Below are positions 37,020-46,624 of a DNA stretch of 64,000 nucleotides, piece by piece. Position 1 is the stretch's first letter; each line of letters opens with the position of its first letter. Source of the DNA: Bacteroidia bacterium (GTDB taxonomy: Bacteria > Bacteroidota > Bacteroidia > Bacteroidales > GWA2-32-17); NCBI GenBank assembly GCA_016218155.1, contig JACREQ010000076.1, positions 1 to 64,000 of the forward strand. Reading direction: 5' to 3'. A program made the translations under genes and the position numbers. The notes below the pieces were generated by a model. The model was not told the DNA's origin, searched no databases, and saw nothing but the letters and a program-made list of their open reading frames with translations.

Positions 37020-39395
37020 TTATTCGACAACCATTCTACCTGTAATACTCTTCCCTTTTTTTGAACTAATCTGAACAAAGTAAAGTCCGGGATTATAATT
37101 TGAAATTGCCAGTTGTATTTCTTTCTCAGAATTAAATGAACTTTTCGAATTAATAATGTTTCCACGTACATCAATAACTTTTAATTCATCACCTGATTTA
37201 AAATCATACTTTATAGTACAGGTCTGGCTTGCAGGGTTAGGAATAATTCTAATCTCATTATTTGAATCCATATAAAGACTTCCTGTACTTTGATATAGCT
37301 GCCAGTTTCTCATTCCAAGTGTATATTCTCCAGGTTTAAGGCTATCTGTAAACATAAATCCGGAATTAATGTTACCAGTTCTGGTACTTTGAATAATTTT
37401 CCAGTCATCCCACGCTCCTCCACGATATAATAAAACCAACGAATCGGCTGCATTAGTCATTAATTGTATGTCAAGATATCCATTACCCGAGCTTGTTGTT
37501 TTGTTATAAAAAAACCTTCCACGCATTACAAAATTATGTGGAAAAATACCATCTATTTTCCAATATCTTTCTCTAGAAATAATAATTCCGGGAATAGGGT
37601 TTTTAAAATTGTCGGGTGCAACCCAATTATGCTCTGCACGAACAAAAGCGGAATCGGTAACAACTGACACAGTTCCGCCAAAATATGTTTGATCGAAATT
37701 AAATGTACCTATTGTTTTTATTGTTTGATATAAATCACTTGTTGCATCATCTGTTTTCTCATATAAATCCATAAAAGCACAAACAGGACTAAATGGAATG
37801 GTAAAAGTTGCAGAGCCAATACCACCCGAAATTTCAACAATTCTTGATGTTTTATTCCATAAGCTATCCATAAAAGTAACTTCTAATCTGTTTCCGTCAG
37901 AATAAGTTGTACGTCCTCTCAATTTTTCTCGGGAATAAACAGTAACATCATAGTTTAAAGCATTTGGTACAACAGAAAAAGAATCTACAGAAAAATGAGG
38001 AAATCCAGAACTAAAAACCCAGCTGTTAAAGAATCCACTCAAATCCATGCCAGACCTTGCACTTAAGTAGTTACTCATCTGTTGCGAATTTATATCTTTA
38101 AACTTAAAAGAGTCAAGCATTGCTTTTACGCAAACATAGAACAAACTATCACCCATATGCGACCTTAAAGACTGTACAACCAAACTACCTTTATCATAAG
38201 ATGAGGATCCGTATGTAATACTATCCGGAACCTGGTTTAATGTTACGTAACCACCTTCTTCAATCTGGTTATATCTAAGTACTTTATTTAATTTCGCTCT
38301 TTTGTTAAGAAGAAAAGTATTTTTACCAAAGAACGCTTCTTCATAAACCATTTCAGAAAATGTTGCCCAGCCCTCATTTATCCACATATCCTGAGCTGTA
38401 TTGCACGTTATTAAATTACCAAACCAGGAGTGTGCAAGCTCATGCGTATATAGTTCTTCATATGCATTATTGCCGGTTATACAGAAATTTGGATATGCAA
38501 CAGAAGTTGCATGTTCCATTGCTCCTGAATTAAAATCAACTCCCACATAACCTATCCTTTCCCAACGATATGGTCCAAATTTATTTTCAAAAAGTGAAAG
38601 AATATTTCCAAGATTTAAAAAAGAATTAACTGCTTTTAAAGAATCTTGTTGTCTTACCCAAATCTGGATTGGAATTGCTCCAAGCATACCATTAAATGTA
38701 TCAGGCAATAACACATAATCATCAACTGCAACAGATGCTAAATAAGTGGGTATTTCATTGGACAATTTCCAATGAAACTCGCTTTTACCTGTACATACAC
38801 AATTAGTGTCTTTTCCTAACAATGTTCCATTACAAACTGCAACATGACCCGATGTAGCCTGAACTATAATTCTGAAATCATAAGTTGCCCTATCGGTAAA
38901 ATTATCATTGCACGGGAACCAGCATCTTCCAAAATTATGTGGTATAGCTTCAAATCCTACCCCGAGATTATAAGCAGAATGTGATGTGAATTTAAAACCA
39001 CCCCAATGACTTGCTCCAGGATCCTCCTGAGGATGTCCATAATAATAAACAACTACAGTTAAAGTATCTGAAACATTTGCTATCTGCGTAAGTGGTATTG
39101 AAAGTAATGTGTCATCATAATCCCAATAAATTTGCTTATTTCCATTAACCATTACTGAATCAATAAAAAATGATAACAAATCTAATTGAACTTTATGCAG
39201 ATTATTATATTTTGGTTTTATTATTAGCTCAGTATGCCCACCAATATTCTGACTGGCAATATCTGAAATATCTAAATGAATATCATAATGTAATACATCT
39301 ATTGAATCAGTATGATATGATTTTTGTGAAAACCCTGTTTTAGTAAAAACAACAAGAATTAAAACAGCTATTAAAAATGATATAAATAGTTTCAT
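37020..39395 (-). CDS. T9SS-secreted M1-family zinc aminopeptidase
   Basis: 791 residues started at ATG 39395 (MKLFISFLIAV), giving a clean signal peptide. The frame reaches 39419, but -7-like boxes (39399-39406 and 39417-39424) lie there. The catalytic zinc site is HELAH (H318, E319, H322) with E341 in WINEGWATF, and the exopeptidase motif SGAMEH is present. A C-terminal tail of about 85 residues (IIPNPASQT, then YNPGLYFVQISS and MVVE) is a type A T9SS sorting domain. It is thus an aminopeptidase exported to the cell surface or medium and should supply amino acids from peptides. Confidence 0.92.
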   Translation of the reverse strand: MKLFISFLIAVLILVVFTKTGFSQKSYHTDSIDVLHYDIHLDISDIASQNIGGHTELIIKPKYNNLHKVQLDLLSFFIDSVMVNGNKQIYWDYDDTLLSIPLTQIANVSDTLTVVVYYYGHPQEDPGASHWGGFKFTSHSAYNLGVGFEAIPHNFGRCWFPCNDNFTDRATYDFRIIVQATSGHVAVCNGTLLGKDTNCVCTGKSEFHWKLSNEIPTYLASVAVDDYVLLPDTFNGMLGAIPIQIWVRQQDSLKAVNSFLNLGNILSLFENKFGPYRWERIGYVGVDFNSGAMEHATSVAYPNFCITGNNAYEELYTHELAHSWFGNLITCNTAQDMWINEGWATFSEMVYEEAFFGKNTFLLNKRAKLNKVLRYNQIEEGGYVTLNQVPDSITYGSSSYDKGSLVVQSLRSHMGDSLFYVCVKAMLDSFKFKDINSQQMSNYLSARSGMDLSGFFNSWVFSSGFPHFSVDSFSVVPNALNYDVTVYSREKLRGRTTYSDGNRLEVTFMDSLWNKTSRIVEISGGIGSATFTIPFSPVCAFMDLYEKTDDATSDLYQTIKTIGTFNFDQTYFGGTVSVVTDSAFVRAEHNWVAPDNFKNPIPGIIISRERYWKIDGIFPHNFVMRGRFFYNKTTSSGNGYLDIQLMTNAADSLVLLYRGGAWDDWKIIQSTRTGNINSGFMFTDSLKPGEYTLGMRNWQLYQSTGSLYMDSNNEIRIIPNPASQTCTIKYDFKSGDELKVIDVRGNIINSKSSFNSEKEIQLAISNYNPGLYFVQISSKKGKSITGRMVVE

Positions 39396-39532
39396 TGCCA
39401 AAAGTATTATTCTATACAAATTTACATAATTGTAAATGATTTGCTTTAGTTTATACTAATCTTTTAGTGTTAAATTAACAACCAATGAATTATTTTGACA
39501 GTTTATACGTTACAGTTTATAATAAACAAGAA

Positions 39533-39556
39533 AACCCCACCGTTTCCGGTGAGGTT
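39533..39556 (-). terminator. Terminator of the RRM protein gene
   Basis: Minus-strand stem AACCTCACC/GGTGGGGTT with loop GGAAAC is followed by TTTTCTTGTTT. The single mismatch on the plus strand becomes a G-U pair on the minus strand, which fixes its direction. Confidence 0.75.
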
Positions 39557-39588
39557 AATTTATATTGAAAAATAAATTTTCTTAAAGA

Positions 39589-39936
39589 TTAAAATCTACG
39601 GTTTCCACCTTCTCTGTTATAGCCACCGCCGCCTCTTTGGCCACCGCCGCCATTACCGCCTCTATAGTCACCTCTTGGTGGACGGCTGCCTTCTTTTTTC
39701 TCTTCAGCTTTATTTACAACAATTTTACGGCCACCGATTTCAGCTCCGTTTAATTCATTAATAGCTTTTTGAGCTGATTCGTCATCTGACATTTCAATAA
39801 ACCCAAAACCTTTGCTTCTTCCTGAGAATTTGTCAGTAATAATCTTTACAGATGTTACTTCACCGTATTCTTCAAAAAATTCTTTTAATTCAGTTTCCTT
39901 TACGCTAAAGGGAAGACTTCCAACAAAAATGTTCAT
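39589..39936 (-). CDS. RNA-binding protein with one RRM and a glycine-rich tail
   Basis: 115 residues. RNP2 is IFVGSL (3-8) and RNP1 is KGFGFIEM (42-49), so a single RRM spans about 1-80. The tail (about 86-115) is rich in Gly, Arg and Asn, with RGG-like repeats, like cyanobacterial and plant cold-induced RRM proteins. It probably acts as an RNA chaperone. A CAAAAATA box at 39973-39980 (TATTTTTG on the minus strand) is a likely -7 element, and a terminator follows the gene. Confidence 0.95.
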   Translation of the reverse strand: MNIFVGSLPFSVKETELKEFFEEYGEVTSVKIITDKFSGRSKGFGFIEMSDDESAQKAINELNGAEIGGRKIVVNKAEEKKEGSRPPRGDYRGGNGGGGQRGGGGYNREGGNRRF

Positions 39937-40032
39937 AATTACCTTGTTAATTTAAATGATTAAAAATTTTGTCAAAAATAGGTTATTTTTAATTAAAAAA
40001 CGATTGTTAGTAAATATTTAATAAAAAAAGTT

Positions 40033-40263
40033 TTAATAAAGGTATTTTTTACTGTCAACCGTAACTTCTATTATATCAGAATATGATAAAATTTCAATAC
40101 TGCCATTGGTTTCGTTATGAGCTACAAAACCATTTTCATTAAATGAGTTATAGCCATTTATGGGAATAAAATAAACAAATGACTTTGTTTTTAGAATAAA
40201 TTGATGCTTTGAAATATTAAAAAGCTTCAAAAATTCCTTATATGTAAATTTATTTGCTCCCAT
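40033..40263 (-). CDS. Small hypothetical protein
   Basis: 76 residues with no signal peptide. The sequence alternates hydrophobic and polar residues and could form a small beta-domain (IPINGYNSFNENGFVAHN, then IIEVTVDSKKYLY). I do not recognise it. It has its own space between the RRM gene and the divergent DUF58 gene, and its codon use is like that of its neighbours, which favours a real gene. Certainty is low. Confidence 0.45.
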   Translation of the reverse strand: MGANKFTYKEFLKLFNISKHQFILKTKSFVYFIPINGYNSFNENGFVAHNETNGSIEILSYSDIIEVTVDSKKYLY

Positions 40264-40356
40264 TTTTGTTTTAATACTAATAACGTATTTAACGCTTTTT
40301 ATTTTGTGAAGTTACTAATATAATTAATTCTTTTATTTCATTTTTGAGTTTTAAAT

Positions 40357-40364
40357 TACCTTTG
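40357..40364 (+). promoter_or_regulatory. -7 promoter element of the DUF58 gene
   Basis: TACCTTTG, a TAnnTTTG match ending 4 bases before the ATG at 40369. If used, the mRNA would be almost leaderless. Confidence 0.4.
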
Positions 40365-40368
40365 TAAT

Positions 40369-41301
40369 ATGCAAAATACTTTATTCCCATTAAAACTTGA
40401 CCAGATTCACGAACTCGACAATCTGGAATTAGTTGCCGGAAGCGTAGTTGAAGGTTTTATTACTGGGCTACATAAAAGTCCGTTTCATGGTTTTTCAGTT
40501 GAGTTTGCCGAACATCGTATTTATAATACAGGTGAAAGCACACGACATATCGACTGGAAATTATATGGAAGAACAGATAAATTATTTGTGAAAAAATATG
40601 AAGAGGAAACAAATCTAAGAAGTTATATCGTTATCGATACTTCATCTTCAATGCTTTTCCCATATCAGGATAATAAAAAATTATCAAAGCTTACATTTTC
40701 AGTTGTTTCTGCAGCTGCCTTAATTCATCTTTTGCGCCGTCAAAGAGATGCAGTTGGTCTTACACTATTCAGTAATGAAATTGATTTGCAAACTCCTTCA
40801 AGATTATCATCAGTTCATGCCCGTCACCTGTTTAATGAACTTCAAAAGCTAATCAACCCGAATTTTACTGCATTAAAAAGAACTACATCGGCAGCAAAAT
40901 CATTACATATTATTGCCGAAAACACACACAAACGTTCGTTAATAATACTATTTAGTGATATGATTTCTTCAGAGGATCCGGAAGAAATTTTTGCGGCATT
41001 ACAACATTTAAGACACAAAAAGCATGACGTAATTTTATTTCATGTGACCGACAAAAAACTTGAGCAGGAATTTTCTTTTGGAAACAGACCTTTTCGTTTT
41101 ATTGATATGGAAAGCGGAGCTGAACTAAAATTAAATCCCAATAATATCCGCGAAGAATACACTATTTCAATGCAAAAATTTTTAAGTCAGCTTAAATTAA
41201 AATGCGGACAATATCAAATAGATCTTGTAGAGGCAGATATTAATGAAAATTTTAGCGAAGTTTTACAGGCGTTTGTTATTAAAAGAAGCAAGCTATTTTA
41301 A
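40369..41301 (+). CDS. DUF58 (VWA-like) protein
   Basis: 310 residues. The DUF58 signature GESTRHIDWKLYGRTDKLFVKKYEEE (about 56-81) is followed by a VWA-like fold with the MIDAS DTSSSM, and LFSDMISSEDPEE. Members are often encoded beside MoxR ATPases and act with them as a chaperone pair, but no MoxR gene is present in this window. It ends 9 bases inside the convergent ribF gene, so the two tails overlap on opposite strands. Confidence 0.9.
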   Translation: MQNTLFPLKLDQIHELDNLELVAGSVVEGFITGLHKSPFHGFSVEFAEHRIYNTGESTRHIDWKLYGRTDKLFVKKYEEETNLRSYIVIDTSSSMLFPYQDNKKLSKLTFSVVSAAALIHLLRRQRDAVGLTLFSNEIDLQTPSRLSSVHARHLFNELQKLINPNFTALKRTTSAAKSLHIIAENTHKRSLIILFSDMISSEDPEEIFAALQHLRHKKHDVILFHVTDKKLEQEFSFGNRPFRFIDMESGAELKLNPNNIREEYTISMQKFLSQLKLKCGQYQIDLVEADINENFSEVLQAFVIKRSKLF

Positions 41302-42246
41302 ACAATCAGGCATTTTGGGGGTTGACTTAAGCAAATTAATAGAATTCTCTTTATCAATATGTAACTGAGAAATCAATTCATCAATACTTTTATATTTAAC
41401 CTCATCTCTTAATCGTTCAATAAAGTATATAGCTATAGGCATATTGTAAATCTCTTTTGAAAAATTAAAAAGATTAACTTCTACAGATCTTACATGAGGC
41501 TGATTTTCAAATGTTGGTCTGTATCCTATACTTAACATTCCCTGATAAAATTTTTCTTCTACTTTTGCATATACTGCATATACTCCGTCAGTTGGAAGTA
41601 ATTTTTTATCGTCAGTTAATTTAATATTTGCAGTGGGAAATCCAATTTCTCTTCCAACCTTAAAACCTTCAACAACAGTTCCCGAAATAAAATAATCGTA
41701 CCCAAGCATTTTATTTGCCTGATTAACATTTCCAACTTCAAGTGCAGTTCGAATCTTTGTAGAACTTACATTTAATCCATCCATATCCAATGCTGCAACT
41801 CTTTCAAGTTTAAAATTAAATTTTTCGGCCAATTCACCCAAAGTTTCAAATTTACCTGTACGCTCTTTTCCAAACTGATGATCGTAACCAACAACTAAAA
41901 CTTTAACTTTTAACTTTTTGACAAGAATTTTTTCTACATATTCTTCCGAACTCAGTTTTGCAAAATCAAGTGTAAAAGGTTGGTAAAATACGTGTTCAAT
42001 TCCAAGATTATTAAATAATTGTTTTTTTTCTTCAAATGTGTTTAACAGACTAAACTCGCCCTTTCCTAATACATGACGGGGATGAGGCCAGAAAGTTAAA
42101 ACAGAAGGCGTTCCATTATATTTATTTGCAATACGAATTGTTTCAGCCAGAACTTTCTGATGTCCCAAATGTAATCCATCGAATGTACCTGTTGTTATAA
42201 CCGGGTAAGTAAGATTTGTGCTAATATTATCTTCTATTTCTGTCAA
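41293..42246 (-). CDS. ribF: Bifunctional riboflavin kinase / FAD synthetase
   Basis: 317 residues. The N-terminal FMN adenylyltransferase domain carries TGTFDGLHLGHQKVL and VLTFWPHPRHVL. The C-terminal flavokinase domain carries GREIGFPTANIKL with the metal/ATP-binding PTAN motif. It makes FMN and FAD from riboflavin. The gene overlaps the convergent DUF58 gene by 9 bases. A TATCTTTG -7 box lies at 42264-42271. No FMN riboswitch is visible. Confidence 0.96.
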   Translation of the reverse strand: MTEIEDNISTNLTYPVITTGTFDGLHLGHQKVLAETIRIANKYNGTPSVLTFWPHPRHVLGKGEFSLLNTFEEKKQLFNNLGIEHVFYQPFTLDFAKLSSEEYVEKILVKKLKVKVLVVGYDHQFGKERTGKFETLGELAEKFNFKLERVAALDMDGLNVSSTKIRTALEVGNVNQANKMLGYDYFISGTVVEGFKVGREIGFPTANIKLTDDKKLLPTDGVYAVYAKVEEKFYQGMLSIGYRPTFENQPHVRSVEVNLFNFSKEIYNMPIAIYFIERLRDEVKYKSIDELISQLHIDKENSINLLKSTPKMPDCLK

Positions 42247-42263
42247 TCCACTTTTTTAAACAA

Positions 42264-42271
42264 CAAAGATA
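42264..42271 (-). promoter_or_regulatory. -7 promoter element of ribF
   Basis: Reads TATCTTTG on the minus strand, 18 bases upstream of the ribF start. No matching -33 box is evident. Confidence 0.45.
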
Positions 42272-42473
42272 ATTTAATCTTTTATATTAGTTTTAAATAA
42301 ACCCATAGCTTAAATTTTGCTTTTTAATAAGCATATACTTATTTCGATTAAAATGAACAAATTCGGATTAATTATTAAAAAATTTTAAAATATTAGTCTT
42401 TTTACGAAATTGCAATTGTAATTTATTAAATCAATTGAATATTAAATTAATTTTGTTTTTTTAAATCCTTTTT

Positions 42474-43628
42474 ATGAGAACAACAATATTTTTTATAGGA
42501 ATATTAATATTTCTTTACTCATGCAGTAGCAGTAATAGTGGTTACACAATAACAGGAAAAGTAACTGGTGGAAAAGGAAAAGTAATTTTTCTTTCTTCAT
42601 CAAGTAAAACAGATTCTGTAAAAATAGAAGATGACAATAGCTTTAGTTTTGAAGGTAAAATCTCAGAAGCTGATTTTTTCAACTTGTATTTTAATAAATT
42701 AAATCCTATTTTATTATATATTGACTCAGTAGATAATATTACTATTGAAACAGATACAACAAATTTTGCAAATAATTATAAAGTAACAGGCTCAAAGACA
42801 TCTGAACAAATTAAAGAACTTCAGGAAAACCTTAACGCTTCATTTTTAAAAATACAAAAATTTTACGATGAAAAAGTTGTTACAGCAGATAGTGCAAGTA
42901 TGGATTCAATGAGAACGTTGTTTAATAATGAAAGTAATGCAATAATTGTAAATCACCGTCAATCTGTTTTTAATTTTATAAAAAACAACCCTTCATCATT
43001 CGCATGTTTGCCTGCCATTTACCAATCATTTGATAGCCGTAATCCTGTTTTTAGTTATGAAATGGATGCTCCGTATTTTCATTTAATTGATTCTGCTTTA
43101 ATGGCAAAAAGTCCAAATTCAAAACATACAAAAGAATACCATAGTCAGATTGTTGAATTAAAGCAACAATTTGCACAACAACAAATGCAAAACAATAAAG
43201 CACAAGAAGGAATGGAAGCACCTGATTTTGAAGTTCCTTCACCTGAAGGAAACATGATAAAACTTTCATCATTCAGAGGGAACTATGTTTTGTTAGATTT
43301 CTGGGCTTCATGGTGCTCCCCATGTCGTCAGGAAAACCCAGCAGTATTGCAGGCATTTAATCAGTTTCAGAAAAAGGGATTCAGAGTTTTTCAGGTTTCG
43401 TTAGATAAAGATAAAAACGAATGGACTAAAGCAATTCAAAAAGATAATTTATGGCAGTGGAAACATGGAAGCGATTTACAATACTGGAATTGTGCTCCTG
43501 CAAAGCTTTATGGAGTTCAAAGCATTCCCTCTAATTTCTTAATTGATCCTAAAGGAAAAATTGTAGCAAAGAATTTACGTGGACAAGATTTAATTAATGC
43601 ATTAACTGAAATTTACAAAAAGAAATAA
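42474..43628 (+). CDS. TlpA/ResA-like thioredoxin lipoprotein with DUF4369 domain
   Basis: 384 residues. The lipoprotein signal has its lipobox at C17 (LYSC). The N-terminal half (about 24-240) is the beta-rich DUF4369 domain (TITGKVTGGKGKVIFL) plus a helical linker. The C-terminal half (about 248-384) is a thioredoxin fold with the active site WC281SPC284 and a cis-proline segment SIPSNFLIDP. It probably reduces or oxidises periplasmic disulfides, for example in cytochrome maturation. A TAATTTTG box (42448-42455) is upstream, and the M1 peptidase gene follows. Confidence 0.9.
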   Translation: MRTTIFFIGILIFLYSCSSSNSGYTITGKVTGGKGKVIFLSSSSKTDSVKIEDDNSFSFEGKISEADFFNLYFNKLNPILLYIDSVDNITIETDTTNFANNYKVTGSKTSEQIKELQENLNASFLKIQKFYDEKVVTADSASMDSMRTLFNNESNAIIVNHRQSVFNFIKNNPSSFACLPAIYQSFDSRNPVFSYEMDAPYFHLIDSALMAKSPNSKHTKEYHSQIVELKQQFAQQQMQNNKAQEGMEAPDFEVPSPEGNMIKLSSFRGNYVLLDFWASWCSPCRQENPAVLQAFNQFQKKGFRVFQVSLDKDKNEWTKAIQKDNLWQWKHGSDLQYWNCAPAKLYGVQSIPSNFLIDPKGKIVAKNLRGQDLINALTEIYKKK

Positions 43629-43651
43629 TTTCGTTTATTCGTATATAATCT

Positions 43652-46624
43652 CTGAAAAACATTAAACACTTTTTGACATTTTTATTTCTTCTGCCTCTTA
43701 GTCTGGCAGCACAAAACTATTTTCAACAACGTGTAGATTACAATATTTCAGTAAAACTTGACGATAAAAAAAATACGTTATCGGCTTTTGAAGAATTAAT
43801 ATATACTAATAATTCAAATGATACTCTTAGTTTTATTTACTTTCATTTATGGCCTAATGGATATAGCAATACCTCAACTCCAATGGCTTTGCAAATGCAA
43901 AGAAGTAATAACCTGAGTTTTTTTAATGCCCCCAACACGTCATATGGTTATATTGACAGCTTAGATTTTAAAATAGATAACAACGCCGCAAAATGGGAAA
44001 ATTCAAAAGACACAACAGATATTTGTAAATTGTTATTAAATGAACCATTGTTACCCGGAAAGTCAATAACAATTACAACTCCTTTTTTTGTAAAAATACC
44101 GGGCGATGATTTTTCACGACTCGGGCATTATGGACAATCATACCAAATAACGCAATGGTATCCGAAGCCGGCAGTTTATGACATGTATGGATGGCATCAT
44201 TTTTCATATTTAAATCAGGGAGAGTTTTATTCTGAATTCGGAAAATTTGATGTATCAATTACCTTACCCGAGAATTATTCTGTAGCAGCTACCGGGGTTT
44301 TACAAAATCCTGAAGAAATTCAAAGAATAGAAAATATAATTAACGAGACAACACAAATAACAACTTACAATAAAAACGATTTAAGATTTCCAGTATCTTC
44401 ATCAAATTTTAAAACCATAAGATTTGTCCAAGATAGCATACATGATTTTGCATGGTTTGCCGATAAAAGGTTTCATATTCTTAAAGGTGAAGTAAAATTA
44501 CCAAACAGTCAAAAAACCGTAACAACATACGTATATTTCACAAATATTGAAGGTAACCTGTGGAAAAATGCTATTAATTATGTAAATAATGGCGTTTATT
44601 ATTACTCGAAATGGATTGGCAATTATCCATACACACAATGCACAGCCGTTGAATCTGCTCTTGGCGCAGGTGGAGGAATGGAATACCCAATGATTACAAA
44701 TATAGGAAAATCAGGAAATGCCGAAGGATTAGAAAATGTAATTGTTCATGAAGTTGGTCATAATTGGTTTTATGGCATTTTAGGATCAAATGAAAGAGAA
44801 CACCCATGGATGGATGAAGGAATAAATAGCTTTTATGAGCAACGATATACTTCCGAAATTAAAAATAACAAAGGGTATTATGGTGATATTGGTAAAGTTT
44901 CAAAACTTTTTGGAACATCAATTAAATCACCATTTGATGTTAATAGTTTAGCCTGTGATTATATTATGAGAAATGGCTCAGACCAAGCACTTGGACTACA
45001 TTCTGAAAAATTTTTACCTGAAAATTATGGAATTGTTGCATACATGAAAGGAGCTAATGCAATGAATTATTTATATAATTCATTAGGAAAAGCATCGTTT
45101 GATAGTTGCATGATGTTATACTTCAACAAATGGCAGTTCAGGCATCCATATCCGGCTGACTTACAGCAAATATTTAATGAGAACAGTAATAAAGATATAA
45201 ATTGGTTTTATACCGGAATATTAAATAATACATATCATTCAGATTACAAAATTCAAAAAATAAAAATATATAACAATAATTACAATATAATCATTAAAAA
45301 TAAAGGAAAACTCAATTCCCCTGTTTATATTTCACTTTTAAAAGATAATCAAATTATTGGCACTTCTTTTCATAAAGGGTTTTTAAGTAAAAAAAGCTTC
45401 GAAATAGCTGAAAAAGATTTCGATAAAATAGTAATTGATCCGAACAATTTAATGTTTGAAATAAAACGTACAAATAATGCCATAAGAACAAAAGGTATAT
45501 TTAAAAAAGCAGAACCACTTGAGTTACGTTTTTTAGGACTACTTGAAAATCCTGCTAAAACTCAATTATTTTACACCCCTGTTATTGGGTGGAATACAAG
45601 CGATGGATTAATGCCCGGATTACTATTTTATAACCCATTTGTAACAGAACGCAAAGTACAGTATAGGCTTATGCCAATGTATGGAATTAATTCAAACAAG
45701 TTAACAGGTATAGGCTATTCTGAATATAATTTTTATCCTGGAATTTTAAATCTCCAAAAAATTTCTGTTTTTGCAGAATACAATAAATTTGATACCGGAA
45801 AAGATGCAGAATTAACAACGTGGCAAAAAACAGAAGCGGGTATAAATATTTTATTTAAACGAAATCCTGCTTTCCCATTAAGACAATGGAAATCTGTAAT
45901 TAAATCAACTTACGCAACAGATTTATATGCTGATTCTGTTTATAATCTTTTTATTAATGCCTCTCTCTGCTATCGCAGTTACTCTAAAGTAATGCCTGTT
46001 GACTTTAAATTTAATGTTGAAAGCGGTCCCTCCTTTTTAAAAGGGTGGGCAGACTGCTCATGGAGAATAAATTACAAAAACAGAAAAACTGGTTTTAGTG
46101 CAAGGTTTTTTGCAGGAACATTCTTTTATAACAACAGTAACATGGGAATGTATAATTTTCATGTTTCAGGAACACAAAACAAAAATGATTATTCTTATTC
46201 TGAAGTATTCCCTGACCGCTCTGGTATAACAACAATACATAACCCATGGTCACATCAGTTTATTAAAAACGAAGGTGGATTTGGAATATATACACCAATT
46301 CAATCAAATGCATGGATGACTTCTTTAAACCTTGAAGCTGCATTCCCAGTTCCTGTTCCAATTTCGTTATATTTTAACATTGCTACATATCAAAATGCAG
46401 CAAAAGCATGGAGTGGCTCTACTGCATTGCCATATGAAGTAGGAATTGAATTTAAAGTAATTCCTGATATATTTGTAATATATTTCCCGGTTAAAATGTC
46501 AACTGATGTGAAAAGCACTAACGAATTATATACAAATGGTTATACTGAAAAAATCAGATTTACGCTTAATTTTTCTAAATTAGTCCCGTTTAAATACAAC
46601 ACTTCATTACCAATAATGTTTTAA
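43652..46624 (+). CDS. M1-family metallopeptidase, non-ATG start
   Basis: About 990 residues. The zinc site is HEVGH (in VIVHEVGHNWFYG) with the downstream glutamate in WMDEGINSFYEQ, and GGMEYP replaces the classic GAMEN. The C-terminal third (about 630-990) is beta-rich and barrel-like (LNFSKLVPFKYN), so the enzyme may be tied to the outer membrane. No ATG can start it: a stop (TAA) at 43646-43648 is in frame, and the only starts before the signal peptide are CTG 43652, ATT 43661 and TTG 43673. CTG gives the best signal peptide (M)KNIKHFLTFLFLLPLSLAAQ. It overlaps lpxH by one base (TAATG). Confidence 0.88.
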   Translation: MKNIKHFLTFLFLLPLSLAAQNYFQQRVDYNISVKLDDKKNTLSAFEELIYTNNSNDTLSFIYFHLWPNGYSNTSTPMALQMQRSNNLSFFNAPNTSYGYIDSLDFKIDNNAAKWENSKDTTDICKLLLNEPLLPGKSITITTPFFVKIPGDDFSRLGHYGQSYQITQWYPKPAVYDMYGWHHFSYLNQGEFYSEFGKFDVSITLPENYSVAATGVLQNPEEIQRIENIINETTQITTYNKNDLRFPVSSSNFKTIRFVQDSIHDFAWFADKRFHILKGEVKLPNSQKTVTTYVYFTNIEGNLWKNAINYVNNGVYYYSKWIGNYPYTQCTAVESALGAGGGMEYPMITNIGKSGNAEGLENVIVHEVGHNWFYGILGSNEREHPWMDEGINSFYEQRYTSEIKNNKGYYGDIGKVSKLFGTSIKSPFDVNSLACDYIMRNGSDQALGLHSEKFLPENYGIVAYMKGANAMNYLYNSLGKASFDSCMMLYFNKWQFRHPYPADLQQIFNENSNKDINWFYTGILNNTYHSDYKIQKIKIYNNNYNIIIKNKGKLNSPVYISLLKDNQIIGTSFHKGFLSKKSFEIAEKDFDKIVIDPNNLMFEIKRTNNAIRTKGIFKKAEPLELRFLGLLENPAKTQLFYTPVIGWNTSDGLMPGLLFYNPFVTERKVQYRLMPMYGINSNKLTGIGYSEYNFYPGILNLQKISVFAEYNKFDTGKDAELTTWQKTEAGINILFKRNPAFPLRQWKSVIKSTYATDLYADSVYNLFINASLCYRSYSKVMPVDFKFNVESGPSFLKGWADCSWRINYKNRKTGFSARFFAGTFFYNNSNMGMYNFHVSGTQNKNDYSYSEVFPDRSGITTIHNPWSHQFIKNEGGFGIYTPIQSNAWMTSLNLEAAFPVPVPISLYFNIATYQNAAKAWSGSTALPYEVGIEFKVIPDIFVIYFPVKMSTDVKSTNELYTNGYTEKIRFTLNFSKLVPFKYNTSLPIMF

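Noticed and set aside
42247-42473. FMN riboswitch upstream of ribF
   Set aside because: No conserved RFN-element blocks or multi-stem structure could be found in the AT-rich sequence.
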